A DNA stretch of 40,233 bases from an uncultured Oscillospiraceae bacterium (GCA_910589145.1 CAJUSD010000031.1:1-40233); one strand, 5' to 3'. Counted from the first letter of the stretch, positions 16,530 to 25,478 are shown. Notes: generated from the sequence alone by a model not told the origin. Translations and numbers: made by a program.

Positions 16530-17324
16530 ATGCTGGATATCAATCAGGTTTATAAAACCTTTAACGCTGGAACGATAAATGAGAAAAAAGCTCTGACTGG
16601 ATTGGACATTCACCTGCAGGAAGGGGATTTTGTCCAGGTAATCGGTGGAAACGGAGCGGGAAAATCCACCATGCTGAACTGCCTGGCCGGAATGTTCCCT
16701 GTAGATCAGGGAACGATTCAAATTGACGGACAGGATGTAACCCGGCTGCCGGAATTTAAACGGGCGAAACTAATCGGAAGGGTGTTCCAGGATCCTATGA
16801 TGGGGACTGCCGCCAATATGAATATTGAAGAAAACCTGGCGCTTGCCCTGCGGCGCGGGGAAAAGCGCACCCTGAGATGGGGTGTTACCAATAAGGAACG
16901 GGAACGCTATCATGAGCTTTTGAAAACCCTGGGGCTGGGGCTGGAGGATCGTATGACTAATAAAGTGGGCCTTTTGTCAGGCGGGCAAAGGCAGGCGCTG
17001 ACTTTGCTGATGGCTACCCTGCAAAAACCCCGTATTCTTTTATTAGACGAACATACTGCCGCACTTGACCCTCAAACAGCCGCAAAGGTTTTAGAGTTGT
17101 CAGAGAAGATCATAGCCGACAACCATTTAACTGCTATGATGGTAACGCACAATATGAAAGATGCAATTGTACACGGAAACCGTCTGGTAATGATGCAGGA
17201 TGGACATATTATTCTGGATATTGCAGGGGAGGAGAAAAAACATCTTACCGTAGAAACTTTATTGGAGAAGTTTTCACAGGTCAGCGGCAGTGAATTGGCA
17301 AACGACAGGATGCTGCTGTCATAA
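16530..17324 (+). CDS. ABC transporter ATP-binding protein, TrpZ-like
   Basis: This 264-residue cytoplasmic ATPase energises the preceding permease. It has Walker A GGNGAGKST (residues 38-46), signature LLSGGQRQALTLL, Walker B RILLLDEHTAALDP and the H-loop MMVTHNM. The glutamate and histidine required for catalysis are present. The start follows GGGAGG, 6 bp after the permease stop codon. Confidence 0.93.
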   Translation: MLDINQVYKTFNAGTINEKKALTGLDIHLQEGDFVQVIGGNGAGKSTMLNCLAGMFPVDQGTIQIDGQDVTRLPEFKRAKLIGRVFQDPMMGTAANMNIEENLALALRRGEKRTLRWGVTNKERERYHELLKTLGLGLEDRMTNKVGLLSGGQRQALTLLMATLQKPRILLLDEHTAALDPQTAAKVLELSEKIIADNHLTAMMVTHNMKDAIVHGNRLVMMQDGHIILDIAGEEKKHLTVETLLEKFSQVSGSELANDRMLLS

Positions 17325-17655
17325 AGCAGGGTTTTCCCGAAATCGTTGCAAGGATAGAATCCGTATTTACAGAAAGAGGATTTTCTGTAAATGGGCAGAT
17401 TTTCCCTGTAAAATACAAAAACGGGGGTGGACACAGAGTTTTTGCTGTGTCCACCCCCCTGTATACCAGCAGAAAAAAGAACAGGAACAGCTTGCAGAAA
17501 AAATTAAAGAGGCAATACAAGGCTTTATCTTGAACAGCAATGGGGAAGAGGCCCGTTCCATCCTGAAACAATGTGAACTGATTGCCCCCAATGACCCTGA
17601 TATCCCTGTCCTGAAAGCTGCATTGGTTCAGAGATCATTTTTTATAGAAACCTAA
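17325..17655 (+). pseudogene. Decayed coding remnant in at least two frames
   Basis: Right after the ATPase stop codon, frame 2 reads FPEIVARIESVFTERGFSVN and on to about 17475 without a plausible start. From about 17460 another frame reads KEQEQLAEKIKEAIQGFI, then SNGEEARSILKQCELIAPND, ending at 17655. The second part is charged, helical and protein-like, reminiscent of a C-terminal TPR-like tail. No frame has both a start and a ribosome binding site, so I read it as the broken 3' end of a lost gene. A long hairpin sits across the junction. The parent family is not recognised. Confidence 0.45.
17423..17458 (-). terminator. Very stable hairpin, terminator-like on the minus strand
   Basis: GGGGGTGGACACAG (17423-17436) is perfectly complementary to 17445-17458. 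On the minus strand the stem is followed by GTTTTTGTATTTT. On the plus strand there is no T-run, but the stem could still end the ABC operon transcript. Confidence 0.6.
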
Positions 17656-17681
17656 ATTTTGTAGTTTTTCATCAGAATCAA

Positions 17682-17715
17682 CAGGGCGTGCCGGAATTTT
17701 TCCAGGCGCGCCCTG
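17682..17715. terminator. Hairpin at the 3' end of the histidine phosphatase gene
   Basis: CAGGGCGTGCC pairs with GGCGCGCCCTG (one wobble). It sits 5 bp past the minus-strand stop codon. Flanking T-runs are imperfect in both directions. Confidence 0.55.
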
Positions 17716-17719
17716 CAAT

Positions 17720-18265
17720 TTATTTTGAAGATTTTACTTCATATACCTCTAAAGCACAGTTCTTTTGATAGAAGTTCATATATTCTTCGTTGCTCAATGG
17801 GAGAAAATAAGAACGTATTACCCTGGCAACTGATCCATGCGCAACTAAAAGGACTTCTTCAGCGGATTCTTCTGAAATCAGCCCGTCCAAAAAATTATAT
17901 ATTCTCTGGGCCATCTGAAACAGCGATTCCCCCTGTGGGAAGGGTTTCGCAAATTCCAGCCGCGCGGCGCGAAAATCAGCTTCTTCCCTTCCACGGCCCT
18001 CAAAAAATCCATAATTCTGTTCCCGCAGGCGGCTGTCAGTGCGCTTTTCCATGGGGCAGCGGCGTAGGACTGCCTCGGCAGTTTGCTGCGCCCGCAAAAG
18101 CGGGGAAACTATCATTAATGTAATCCCTGGATGCTGGGCTGCTTGCTCTGCAAGGCTTTCTGCCTGTTCCATTCCCTTTTCTGTAAGCGGGATATCAGTA
18201 ACGCCGCAGACCTTTTCTTCCGCATTATAGGCGGTTTCACCATGCCGTGCAACATATATTTTCAT
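17720..18265 (-). CDS. Histidine phosphatase family protein (phosphoglycerate mutase-like)
   Basis: This 181-residue protein belongs to the branch-1 histidine phosphatase superfamily. The catalytic motif is ARHGET near residue 7. The acceptor region reads SPLLRAQQTAEAVLRR, then LREQNYGFFEGR with the catalytic glutamate. A second histidine lies in LLVAHGSVARVIRSYFL. The start at 18265 is chosen because GGGGGAG lies 8-9 nt before it and the fold begins MKIYVARHGE; the frame is open further to 18289. Substrates range from phosphosugars to alpha-ribazole phosphate and cannot be told from sequence. It follows tsaD by about 30 bp and is probably co-transcribed. Confidence 0.88.
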   Translation of the reverse strand: MKIYVARHGETAYNAEEKVCGVTDIPLTEKGMEQAESLAEQAAQHPGITLMIVSPLLRAQQTAEAVLRRCPMEKRTDSRLREQNYGFFEGRGREEADFRAARLEFAKPFPQGESLFQMAQRIYNFLDGLISEESAEEVLLVAHGSVARVIRSYFLPLSNEEYMNFYQKNCALEVYEVKSSK

Positions 18266-18295
18266 CTGTTCCACTCCCCCTTTTATCACTCATAT

Positions 18296-19312
18296 TTACC
18301 ATAGACAATCATCAATCGGCATACTGGGGCTTGCGTTTAAATCCATCCCAGCCTGTATTCCTGATTGGTATTCAAAATAACCCTGAGAAGCTATCATAGC
18401 AGCATTATCTCCGCACAAGGGCAGCGGGGGGAAATATAACTGCAGTTTTTCCTGCTGGCATTTTTGAGACAGCATTGCCCTTAACCCGGAATTGGCGCTG
18501 ACCCCTCCCGCAACAGCAAGCACATTATAATGTAAATTATGGGCCGCCAATAACAACCGCTCTGTCAAAATTTGCGCGACAGTATTTTGAAAACTTGCCG
18601 CTAAATCCTGTACGTTTAATTCCTCGCCCTTCTGCTTGGCATTGTGAATTAGATTGATTACCGCTGTTTTCAGGCCGGAAAAGCTGAAATCATAAGGGGA
18701 GCCGTCCACCTTTGGCTTAGGCAGGCAATAGGCGTTTGGATTCCCTTTTTGGGCTTCTCCATCTAATATTACACCGCCGGGATAGGGGAAGCCCATAGCC
18801 CGCGCCGCTTTGTCAAAGGCTTCTCCTGCTGCATCGTCCCGCGTCCTCCCTATTACATGGAACCGGGTATAGTCCAATACCTCCACCAGATGGCTGTGCC
18901 CTCCTGACACCACCAGGCATAGGTATGGCGGTTTTAGTTCTGGATGCGCCAAGTAATTTGCCGCAATATGCCCCCGAATATGATGGACTGGAATCAACGG
19001 TTTCCCAGCAGCAAGGCATAGCCCTTTAGCAAAGTTGACCCCTACCAGCAAGGCGCCAATCAGCCCCGGCGCAGCGGTAACAGCTATCCCGTCCACTTCC
19101 TGCAAAGTAAGCCCAGACTGCGAAAGGGCTTCCTGGACAACAGGAATAATATTTTCCGTATGCCGGCGGGAAGCGATTTCCGGCACAACTCCCCCAAATT
19201 TCTGGTGCTCCTTTATTTGGGAATTTACCGAGGACGATAATATTCTTACCCCATCCTCTACAATGGAAGCAGCGGTTTCATCGCAGGAGCTTTCAATTCC
19301 CAGTATTTTCAT
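18296..19312 (-). CDS. tsaD: tRNA N6-adenosine threonylcarbamoyltransferase TsaD
   Basis: This 338-residue ASKHA-fold enzyme transfers threonylcarbamoyl from TC-AMP to A37 of ANN-decoding tRNAs, forming t6A together with TsaB and TsaE. It begins MKILGIESSCDETAASIVED, a near-invariant TsaD start. The metal-binding HxxxH is His111/His115 in PVHHIRGHIAANY, followed by VSGGHSHLV. The C-terminal nucleotide/metal region reads PPLPLCGDNAAMIA. rimI lies immediately upstream, as in many Firmicutes. tsaB and tsaE, normally clustered with it, are not in this window. tcdA, acting on the product t6A, lies about 8 kb away. Confidence 0.97.
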   Translation of the reverse strand: MKILGIESSCDETAASIVEDGVRILSSSVNSQIKEHQKFGGVVPEIASRRHTENIIPVVQEALSQSGLTLQEVDGIAVTAAPGLIGALLVGVNFAKGLCLAAGKPLIPVHHIRGHIAANYLAHPELKPPYLCLVVSGGHSHLVEVLDYTRFHVIGRTRDDAAGEAFDKAARAMGFPYPGGVILDGEAQKGNPNAYCLPKPKVDGSPYDFSFSGLKTAVINLIHNAKQKGEELNVQDLAASFQNTVAQILTERLLLAAHNLHYNVLAVAGGVSANSGLRAMLSQKCQQEKLQLYFPPLPLCGDNAAMIASQGYFEYQSGIQAGMDLNASPSMPIDDCLW

Positions 19313-19322
19313 AATGCTTTTC

Positions 19323-19814
19323 CTATTCCTTTCTTAGACTTTCGTGCCCGGCTGGCGGGAACCATCTGGTCAAAATCCATGCATCTTCTGTGGGATGGCG
19401 GTAATATCCCCGCCGAACCCCCTCCTGCTGGAACCCGTACTTTCGATACAATGATAAAGCGGCCTCATTGGAGGGGCGGACTTCCAAAGTGATAAATATG
19501 AGCCCATTCTGTTTTCCATAGTTTAACAAGGCGTTTACAAGCTCCGAACCAATCCCTTTTCCCTGCATCTGTGGAAATACAGCAATATTGTCTATATAAC
19601 CTTCCCCTAAAATATTGTGCATCCCAGCGTAACCTAACACCTCTCCCCGAAGGTTTTCTGCTGTCAGAAATACAGCCTGGGGGTTTTCTAATTCTTCTAT
19701 CAGAGCATTTTCACTCCATGGATCAGCGAAACATACCTGTTCCAATTCTGCCAGTATAGAAATATGGCGGCGTTCCAAGGGCACTATCCTGATTTCCATA
19801 TTCGGTTTCCCCAT
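19323..19814 (-). CDS. rimI: Ribosomal protein S18-alanine N-acetyltransferase family (RimI-like)
   Basis: This GNAT acetyltransferase of about 160 residues has acetyl-CoA binding motif A NIAVFPQMQGKGIGSELV. Motif B TLEVRPSNEAALSLYRKYGF and ending YYRHPTEDAWIL are highly typical of RimI. RimI acetylates the N-terminus of S18, and its gene commonly neighbours tsaD. The ATG at 19814 overlaps the stop codon of the upstream kinase by one base (TAATG), suggesting translational coupling. A second ATG at 19799 has a weak GGGGA upstream and could be the true start (158 residues). tsaD begins 10 bp downstream. Confidence 0.88.
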   Translation of the reverse strand: MGKPNMEIRIVPLERRHISILAELEQVCFADPWSENALIEELENPQAVFLTAENLRGEVLGYAGMHNILGEGYIDNIAVFPQMQGKGIGSELVNALLNYGKQNGLIFITLEVRPSNEAALSLYRKYGFQQEGVRRGYYRHPTEDAWILTRWFPPAGHESLRKE

Positions 19815-20686
19815 TATAATATCTGAAAGTTTTTAATGATTTCCTTATGAGTCAGCCAAGGCAGAGAGTTTTCCAGCATGACCCCATAACGGGGATCTGT
19901 TCCATAGCTGAAAGTCGTTTTTATGGCAAGTTCCACAAAGCTGGTTGCCCGTCCCATAGCTATAGATAAACTGTCCCCTGTCAGCAGCGCTCCGACTAAT
20001 ACGCTGGCATAGATGTCCCCTGTCCCCGGATAGGAAACCGGGACATAATCGCAGGGAACATACCAGTATGCCCCTGCATTCCGGTCATATCCAATATTGG
20101 CCATTTCCCCAGTGGCGAGCTGTATACCTGTTATAATGACCTTAGATGGCCCCATTTCACTTAAACGTGCCAGCATACTTTTGGCCTGGGAATGGGTAAG
20201 GGAGTTAAATTCATAGCTTTGGTTTAAAAGAATACATGCTTCAGTCAAGTTCGGCGTAATAATATCTGCAGCTGAAACCAATTTGGCCATTCCCGCCTGA
20301 AGCTCTTTCCCGCAGGTTCGGTAAGCTTTGCCATGATCTCCCATGACCGGGTCTACCACTTTGAGAGAATCGGGAAATGCCTGGAAAAATTCAAGGCAAT
20401 GGCCAATTTGTGTTTGACTGCCCAGAAAACCTGTATAAACTGCGTCAAAGGATAAATGCAGAGTTTTGTAGTGATTTAAGGCGGGAAGTATGTAGTCGGT
20501 CAGATCCCGCATAACTACTTCCCCAAGTCCTCCTGTATGGGTAGACAATACTGCTGTTGGAACTGGACATACCTGTACCCCCATAGCAGATAAGGCCGGA
20601 ATAATTACGGTTAAAGAACAGCGGCCAAAACCAGATATATCATGGACAGCCACTACCCGACGAAAACTGTTTGTCTCTGTATACAT
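19814..20686 (-). CDS. Pyridoxamine/pyridoxal kinase family protein (PdxY/PdxK-like)
   Basis: This 290-residue ribokinase-fold enzyme is expected to phosphorylate pyridoxamine, pyridoxal or pyridoxine in the B6 salvage pathway. It has VVAVHDISGFGRCSLTVIIP at the N-terminus, VVDPVMGDHGKAY, ITPNLTEACILL and the anion-hole/catalytic motif YPGTGDIYASVLVG with the catalytic Asp. The start is preceded by AAGGAGGG. It is first in the row pdx kinase - rimI - tsaD - histidine phosphatase, with gaps of 30 bp or less, so probably one operon. Confidence 0.9.
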   Translation of the reverse strand: MYTETNSFRRVVAVHDISGFGRCSLTVIIPALSAMGVQVCPVPTAVLSTHTGGLGEVVMRDLTDYILPALNHYKTLHLSFDAVYTGFLGSQTQIGHCLEFFQAFPDSLKVVDPVMGDHGKAYRTCGKELQAGMAKLVSAADIITPNLTEACILLNQSYEFNSLTHSQAKSMLARLSEMGPSKVIITGIQLATGEMANIGYDRNAGAYWYVPCDYVPVSYPGTGDIYASVLVGALLTGDSLSIAMGRATSFVELAIKTTFSYGTDPRYGVMLENSLPWLTHKEIIKNFQIL

Positions 20687-20998
20687 TATTTTCCCTCCTT
20701 GCCCCCTTTGCGGTCATTGGGGAGCTCCCTTTATTGTATCAAATTTTTCTGAAATATCTACTGCTTTTTCCGAAAATCTTCGTAAATTGCCTTTGCGGAT
20801 AAAAAATAGTTTTTGATTGTTGGGGTTTATAAAAATGATTATAAGCATAAAACTGTATTTATAAATGTTTGTTAGACACTAAAATCATAAATACTAGATT
20901 ATTATTCAAAAGAAGATTTCAGAAGTAATTTTAATTATATATAAGTAATAGTCCTATAGTAAATTTATTGCTTTTTATAGAAATCTATCAAAAAGCCC

Positions 20999-21027
20999 TT
21001 CCATTTTCTAAATAAAAGATGTATAAT
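20999..21027 (+). promoter_or_regulatory. Promoter of tandem chemoreceptor 1
   Basis: TTCCAT at 20999-21004 and TATAAT at 21022-21027 have a 17-bp spacer. The same hexamers, spacer length and an upstream A/T-rich motif (TCTATCAAAAA) occur before the other two tandem receptor genes. The preceding 20687-20990 is AT-rich with no gene visible. Confidence 0.75.
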
Positions 21028-21070
21028 ATGAATAAAATATAGTCCGTTTCAGGTGGAGGGGATTTAGTAA

Positions 21071-21221
21071 AAACGACATGAATTGGTGGCTCAAAGTTAA
21101 TCCTGTTCGTTAATACAAAGGCTTTTTCACTTTATTTTAGACAGTTTTGAATGTCGTTTTTTATTAAACCTAAGAGTCCATTCAAAATCTCAACGCGTAC
21201 AAGGAGATTCTGAATAGGCTC
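21071..21221 (+). promoter_or_regulatory. Structured leader of tandem chemoreceptor 1
   Basis: AAACGACAT (21071-21079) can pair with ATGTCGTTT (21151-21159), which runs into TTTTATT, a terminator-like end to a long-loop domain. A second imperfect stem (about 21172-21221) pairs AGAG..ATTCA.AATCTC with GAGATT.TGAAT..CTCT. The other two receptor leaders are shorter and do not share this, so it may be extra control on the first gene. Confidence 0.4.
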
Positions 21222-21257
21222 TAAATGCCTAAGAACTAGGAGGAAGGGAATTTAAAG

Positions 21258-23048
21258 ATGAACAATTTGAAAGTAGGAAAAAAGTTTCTGGTTGTTTTCG
21301 GCGGCATCATTTTATGTACTTCCATTGCACTGATCGTTTTGATTTGCGGTATGAATAATACCGCAAACAGGTATACATATTTTTATTCCAAAAATTACCT
21401 GGTAGTTGCTGGGATTGGTGATATGCGTGCCCGTTTACAGGCTAATATAAAAAGTATCGCTATGGCTTCGATTGCTCCTAGTTCCGCTGAGGTCGCGAAG
21501 GAGCTGGATGATGCAGACAATTATTTTAATTTTTTTAATGAACAGAAAAACTGGGTTATGCAGAATTACGAAGGCGATCTCTCCAAAATATATGAGGTTG
21601 AAAGCATGATTCAGTCTGTAGAGGAGAAAAAAACCCGGATTTATGAATTGTGCCGTGCCAAAACCACCAATGTCAGCACAGTCAGCAGAACCGCGCAGGA
21701 GCTTTTATTCGGCGAATATGCACCCACCTTACAGGAGGCGGCGCTTACCCTTCAGTCGTTTGCAGATCAGGTAAAAAGCGAAGTTGATGTAAACTATACC
21801 AAAGCCATGAAAGCAGAAAGGGGTTTTATGACACTTTCTATTTTTATGTCCATTGCCGCCGTTTTAATTGCCGCCGTTCTTGCAGTCTACCTGACGGCTG
21901 GAATTGTTTCGCCTATTAAGGAAGTTCAGATCGCTATGGAGAAGATTACACAGGGCGAGCTGACAATATCGCTTACTCATAATTCCAAGGATGAGTTGGG
22001 GATGCTCCAGAAGAGCGTTCAATATATGTCCAATTTCTTAAATGACGTTATCAATGATGAAAAATATGTCCTTTCTGAACTTGGTAAGGGAGATTTCCAA
22101 GTGGATACCAGCATTGGAGAGGAGCATTATGTCGGCGTTTACAGTTCATTGCTGCAATCTATCCGCGAGGTTCGCGATACCCTTGGCGGAACGCTGTCGC
22201 AGATTAACGAATCCGCCGATCAGGTTTCAATCGGCGCTAATCAGGTTTCAGCCGGTGCACAGGCGCTGTCTCAGGGCGCCACAGAACAGGCTTCTTCCGT
22301 GGAAGAACTGGCTGCAACGATTTCCGAAATTTCCAGCGCTATCAATCAAAACGCCGGAAATGCGAAAGAAGCGAGCAATAAGTCCAGCGCCGTTAAAAAC
22401 CGCGCTGCGGAGGGTTCCAAGCAAATGCAGGAAATGCTCAACGCTATGGGCGAAATTAATGAGAGTTCCGGGGAGATTGGAAAGATTGTTAAAACCATTG
22501 AAGATATTGCATTCCAGACCAATATTCTTGCTTTGAATGCTGCGGTAGAAGCTGCAAGGGTTGGGGTTGCAGGCAAAGGCTTTGCAGTTGTTGCAGATGA
22601 AGTGCGCAATTTGGCGAGCAAATCTGCCGATGCATCCAAAAATACATCCCTTCTAATTGAACGTTCCCTTCAGGCTGTGGAAAACGGCTCCAAAATTGCA
22701 AATGAGACCGCTTCCTCTTTGGGCGAAATTGTTGGGGGAATTGACGAGGTTGCAGCCGCTATTAATGAGATTTCAGAGGCAAGCAACGCTCAGGCAATCT
22801 CTGCCGGACAGGTCAGCCAGGGGATTGATCAAATTTCTGCTGTTGTACAAAATAACTCTGCCACTGCAGAACAGAGCGCAGCTGCCAGTGAGGAACTATC
22901 CGGTCAGGCACAGATGCTCAAAAATTTGGTTGGGCAGTTTAAATTTGTAGATCATGGCGGAAGAATAATGTCTGCTGCAGTTCCAGAATTAAGAGCAGCC
23001 CCCTCTGCACATTCTACACAGGCTGTAACCATTGGAGGAAAATATTAA
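21258..23048 (+). CDS. Methyl-accepting chemotaxis protein, tandem copy 1 (4HB sensor)
   Basis: This is a 596-residue chemoreceptor. TM1 lies at about 9-31, and an extracellular four-helix-bundle sensor of about 155 residues contains RYTYFYSKNYLVV and GDMRARLQA. TM2 is at about 188-213, followed by HAMP and a second HAMP-like segment (GKGDFQVDTSIGEEHYVGVY). The coiled-coil signalling domain has tip DIAFQTNILALNAAVEAARV. After the signalling domain comes a variable tail ending in TIGGKY. Copies 2 and 3 share the layout and the IGGKY end. Genes 1-3 arose by tandem duplication: the tip region is near-identical in DNA while the sensors have diverged. It has its own promoter and terminator. Ligand unknown. 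Confidence 0.95.
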   Translation: MNNLKVGKKFLVVFGGIILCTSIALIVLICGMNNTANRYTYFYSKNYLVVAGIGDMRARLQANIKSIAMASIAPSSAEVAKELDDADNYFNFFNEQKNWVMQNYEGDLSKIYEVESMIQSVEEKKTRIYELCRAKTTNVSTVSRTAQELLFGEYAPTLQEAALTLQSFADQVKSEVDVNYTKAMKAERGFMTLSIFMSIAAVLIAAVLAVYLTAGIVSPIKEVQIAMEKITQGELTISLTHNSKDELGMLQKSVQYMSNFLNDVINDEKYVLSELGKGDFQVDTSIGEEHYVGVYSSLLQSIREVRDTLGGTLSQINESADQVSIGANQVSAGAQALSQGATEQASSVEELAATISEISSAINQNAGNAKEASNKSSAVKNRAAEGSKQMQEMLNAMGEINESSGEIGKIVKTIEDIAFQTNILALNAAVEAARVGVAGKGFAVVADEVRNLASKSADASKNTSLLIERSLQAVENGSKIANETASSLGEIVGGIDEVAAAINEISEASNAQAISAGQVSQGIDQISAVVQNNSATAEQSAAASEELSGQAQMLKNLVGQFKFVDHGGRIMSAAVPELRAAPSAHSTQAVTIGGKY

Positions 23049-23060
23049 GTTTTTTGGAGG

Positions 23061-23099
23061 GTTCAGGAAACATATATAAAATGTTTCCTGAACTTTTTT
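23061..23099 (+). terminator. Terminator of tandem chemoreceptor 1
   Basis: GTTCAGGAAACAT pairs perfectly with ATGTTTCCTGAAC and is followed by T6-7. Confidence 0.92.
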
Positions 23100-23207
23100 A
23101 ACGATTTAAGAATTTCATTCGAAAACTGTAGAAAAAATTTTTTAGATACAAATTACAGGAAAATAACAGAATTCTACTTTATTTTTAAGAAATCTATCAA
23201 AATATAC

Positions 23208-23236
23208 TTCCATTTTCTTGTTAAAGGGTGTATAAT
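23208..23236 (+). promoter_or_regulatory. Promoter of tandem chemoreceptor 2
   Basis: TTCCAT at 23208-23213 and TATAAT at 23231-23236 have a 17-bp spacer. The upstream motif TCTATCAAAA is shared with copy 1. Confidence 0.75.
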
Positions 23237-23343
23237 GTGAAATAGAATCCTGCCCATTAAATACTTGGGAATGGATAGATGCAGATGCAGACTTCCATGG
23301 ATTTGAGTTTATTTGCAGAACAATAGGAGGAAAGGTATCTAAG

Positions 23344-25134
23344 ATGAACAATCTAAAAGTAGGAAAGAAGTTCATAGTGGTTTTTGGCGGCATAATTGTA
23401 TGTACAACTATTGCATTAATTGTTTTAATTACTGGCATGACTAACACTGCTAATCGCTATACATATTTTTATACAAAAAATTATTCTGTAGTGACTAGTA
23501 TTGGGGATATGCGCGCACGACTGCAGGCCAGTGTGAAAAGTGCTGCTTTAGCTTCTCTTGAGACCTCAGCAGCTGGCGTTGAGGAGCAAATTGCTGATGC
23601 AACAAATTATTACAACCTTTATACAGAGCGGAAAAACTGGATCATGCAGAATTATGAGGGAGATCTTTCCTTGATGCGTGAAGTTGACGATCTGGTTCAG
23701 TCCATGGAAGATGAAAAGGCCCGGATTTTTGAGTTGTGCCGTGTAGAAGCTGGAAAGGAGGGAGGCAGCTCGATCAGTCAAGAAGCACAGAACCTGTTAG
23801 CGGAACAGTATGCACCAACCCTTCAAAAAGCTGCTCTTACGCTTCAGTCGTTTGGGGAGCAGGTAAGAGGGGAAGTTGATGCCAACTATGCTAATGCCAT
23901 GAAATTGGAAAGAAGTTTTATGGTAATTTCCATAATTGTTTCCGTAATAGCGATTCTGGTCGCTGCTTTCCTTACTCTTTATTTGACAAAAAGTATTGTA
24001 TCGCCCATTAAAGAAGTTCAAATTGCAATGGGAAACATTACTAGCGGCAACTTGGCTATTAAACTTACATATGCCTCCAAAGACGAGTTGGGAATGCTTC
24101 AGACGAGTGTGCGGCATATGGCGAATTTCCTGAATAATGTTATTCATGATGAAGAGTATATTCTTTCTTCTTTGGGGAAAGGAGACTTCCAGGCAGATAC
24201 ACAAATTGGCGAGGAAAATTATGTTGGTGTTTATAATGCTCTGCTGCAATCTATTCGTGATGTCAGGGACACCTTGAGCAGTACATTAGCACAAATTAAC
24301 GAGTCCTCTGACCAGGTTGCAATTGGCGCCAACCAGGTTTCTGCAGGCGCACAGGCATTGTCTCAAGGGGCAACAGAACAGGCTTCTTCTGTTCAGGAAT
24401 TGGCTGCAACTATTTCCGAGATCTCCAGTGCCATTAATCAAAACGCAGAAAATGCAAAAGGGGCAAGCGAAAAGTCCAACACTGTCAAAGACCGTGCAGC
24501 AGAAGGCTCTAAGCAAATGCAGGAAATGCTTGCCGCAATGGGAGAAATCAGCGATAGTTCCAACGAAATTGGCAAGATTGTTAAAACCATTGAAGATATT
24601 GCATTCCAGACCAATATTCTTGCCCTGAATGCCGCTGTAGAAGCAGCAAGGGTTGGGTCAGCCGGCAAAGGCTTTGCAGTTGTTGCAGATGAAGTACGTA
24701 ATTTGGCAAGCAAGTCTGCAGATGCATCTAAAAATACATCCTTCCTGATTGACCGTTCCCTCCAGGCTGTGGAGAATGGTTCCAAAATTGCCAATGAAAC
24801 TGCTGCATCTCTGGGTGAAATTGTCGGCGGCATTGATGAGGTTGCTGCTGCGATTGATGAGATTTCGGAGGCAAGCAACAACCAGGCTACTTCTGTTGGA
24901 CAGGTTAGCCAAGGGATCGATCAGATTTCTGCTGTTGTACAAAACAACTCCGCTACCGCAGAACAAAGCGCTGCTGCCAGCGAGGAACTTTCTGGACAGG
25001 CTCAAATGCTCAAAAATTTGGTTGGGCAGTTTAAACTGACGGAAAGCAGCGGAAAGCAATCGTTCGCCTCCCCTATCGTAACAGATGAAGCCCCTGCCTC
25101 TGTTTCCGTATCTTCCATTGGAGGAAAATATTAA
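23344..25134 (+). CDS. Methyl-accepting chemotaxis protein, tandem copy 2 (4HB sensor)
   Basis: This 596-residue receptor has the same order of parts as copy 1: TM1 (about 9-31), four-helix-bundle sensor, TM2, two HAMP-like segments and signalling domain. It ends in SSIGGKY. The signalling half matches copies 1 and 3 almost residue for residue. The sensor differs, for example in the stretch EAGKEGGSSISQEAQNLL where copy 1 has KTTNVSTVSRTAQELL. That implies different or tuned ligand recognition with a shared output. The ATG follows AGGAGGAAAGG. It is monocistronic. Confidence 0.95.
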   Translation: MNNLKVGKKFIVVFGGIIVCTTIALIVLITGMTNTANRYTYFYTKNYSVVTSIGDMRARLQASVKSAALASLETSAAGVEEQIADATNYYNLYTERKNWIMQNYEGDLSLMREVDDLVQSMEDEKARIFELCRVEAGKEGGSSISQEAQNLLAEQYAPTLQKAALTLQSFGEQVRGEVDANYANAMKLERSFMVISIIVSVIAILVAAFLTLYLTKSIVSPIKEVQIAMGNITSGNLAIKLTYASKDELGMLQTSVRHMANFLNNVIHDEEYILSSLGKGDFQADTQIGEENYVGVYNALLQSIRDVRDTLSSTLAQINESSDQVAIGANQVSAGAQALSQGATEQASSVQELAATISEISSAINQNAENAKGASEKSNTVKDRAAEGSKQMQEMLAAMGEISDSSNEIGKIVKTIEDIAFQTNILALNAAVEAARVGSAGKGFAVVADEVRNLASKSADASKNTSFLIDRSLQAVENGSKIANETAASLGEIVGGIDEVAAAIDEISEASNNQATSVGQVSQGIDQISAVVQNNSATAEQSAAASEELSGQAQMLKNLVGQFKLTESSGKQSFASPIVTDEAPASVSVSSIGGKY

Positions 25135-25161
25135 ATTTTTCCCTGAAATAAAAATCTTTAA

Positions 25162-25208
25162 AGGACAAAGCAATGTGGTTTTTACCATACGCTTTGTCCT
25201 GTTTTATA
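25162..25208 (+). terminator. Terminator of tandem chemoreceptor 2
   Basis: AGGACAAAGC (25162-25171) pairs with GCTTTGTCCT (25191-25200), followed by GTTTTAT. Confidence 0.85.
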
Positions 25209-25340
25209 TTAATAGCTGGAAATATATAACTTTTTATATAGCAGGCAAATAATTTGATATATGATACACATTAAATGCAAAAAATTGAAAAAAACTATTA
25301 AATTTCCTTTTACTTTTTATAGAATGTCATTAAGAAATAC

Positions 25341-25369
25341 TTCCATTTTAATGGAAAAGGGTGTATAAT
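25341..25369 (+). promoter_or_regulatory. Promoter of tandem chemoreceptor 3
   Basis: TTCCAT at 25341-25346 and TATAAT at 25364-25369 have a 17-bp spacer, matching copies 1 and 2. Confidence 0.75.
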
Positions 25370-25478
25370 ATGAGACAGAGTCCGGCCCATTCGATATGGA
25401 AAGGATGTGTAGGTAGAGTACCCCAAAGAGGGAACTAGGTAAGGGTGCGGAAAACTAGGAGGAAAGGAATCTTACTGA

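Noticed and set aside
24438..24881. Antisense open frames conserved in all three tandem receptors (also 22346-22639 and 26567-26962)
   Set aside because: Their conservation follows from near-identity of the sense strand. There are no start signals, and the composition is shadow-like.
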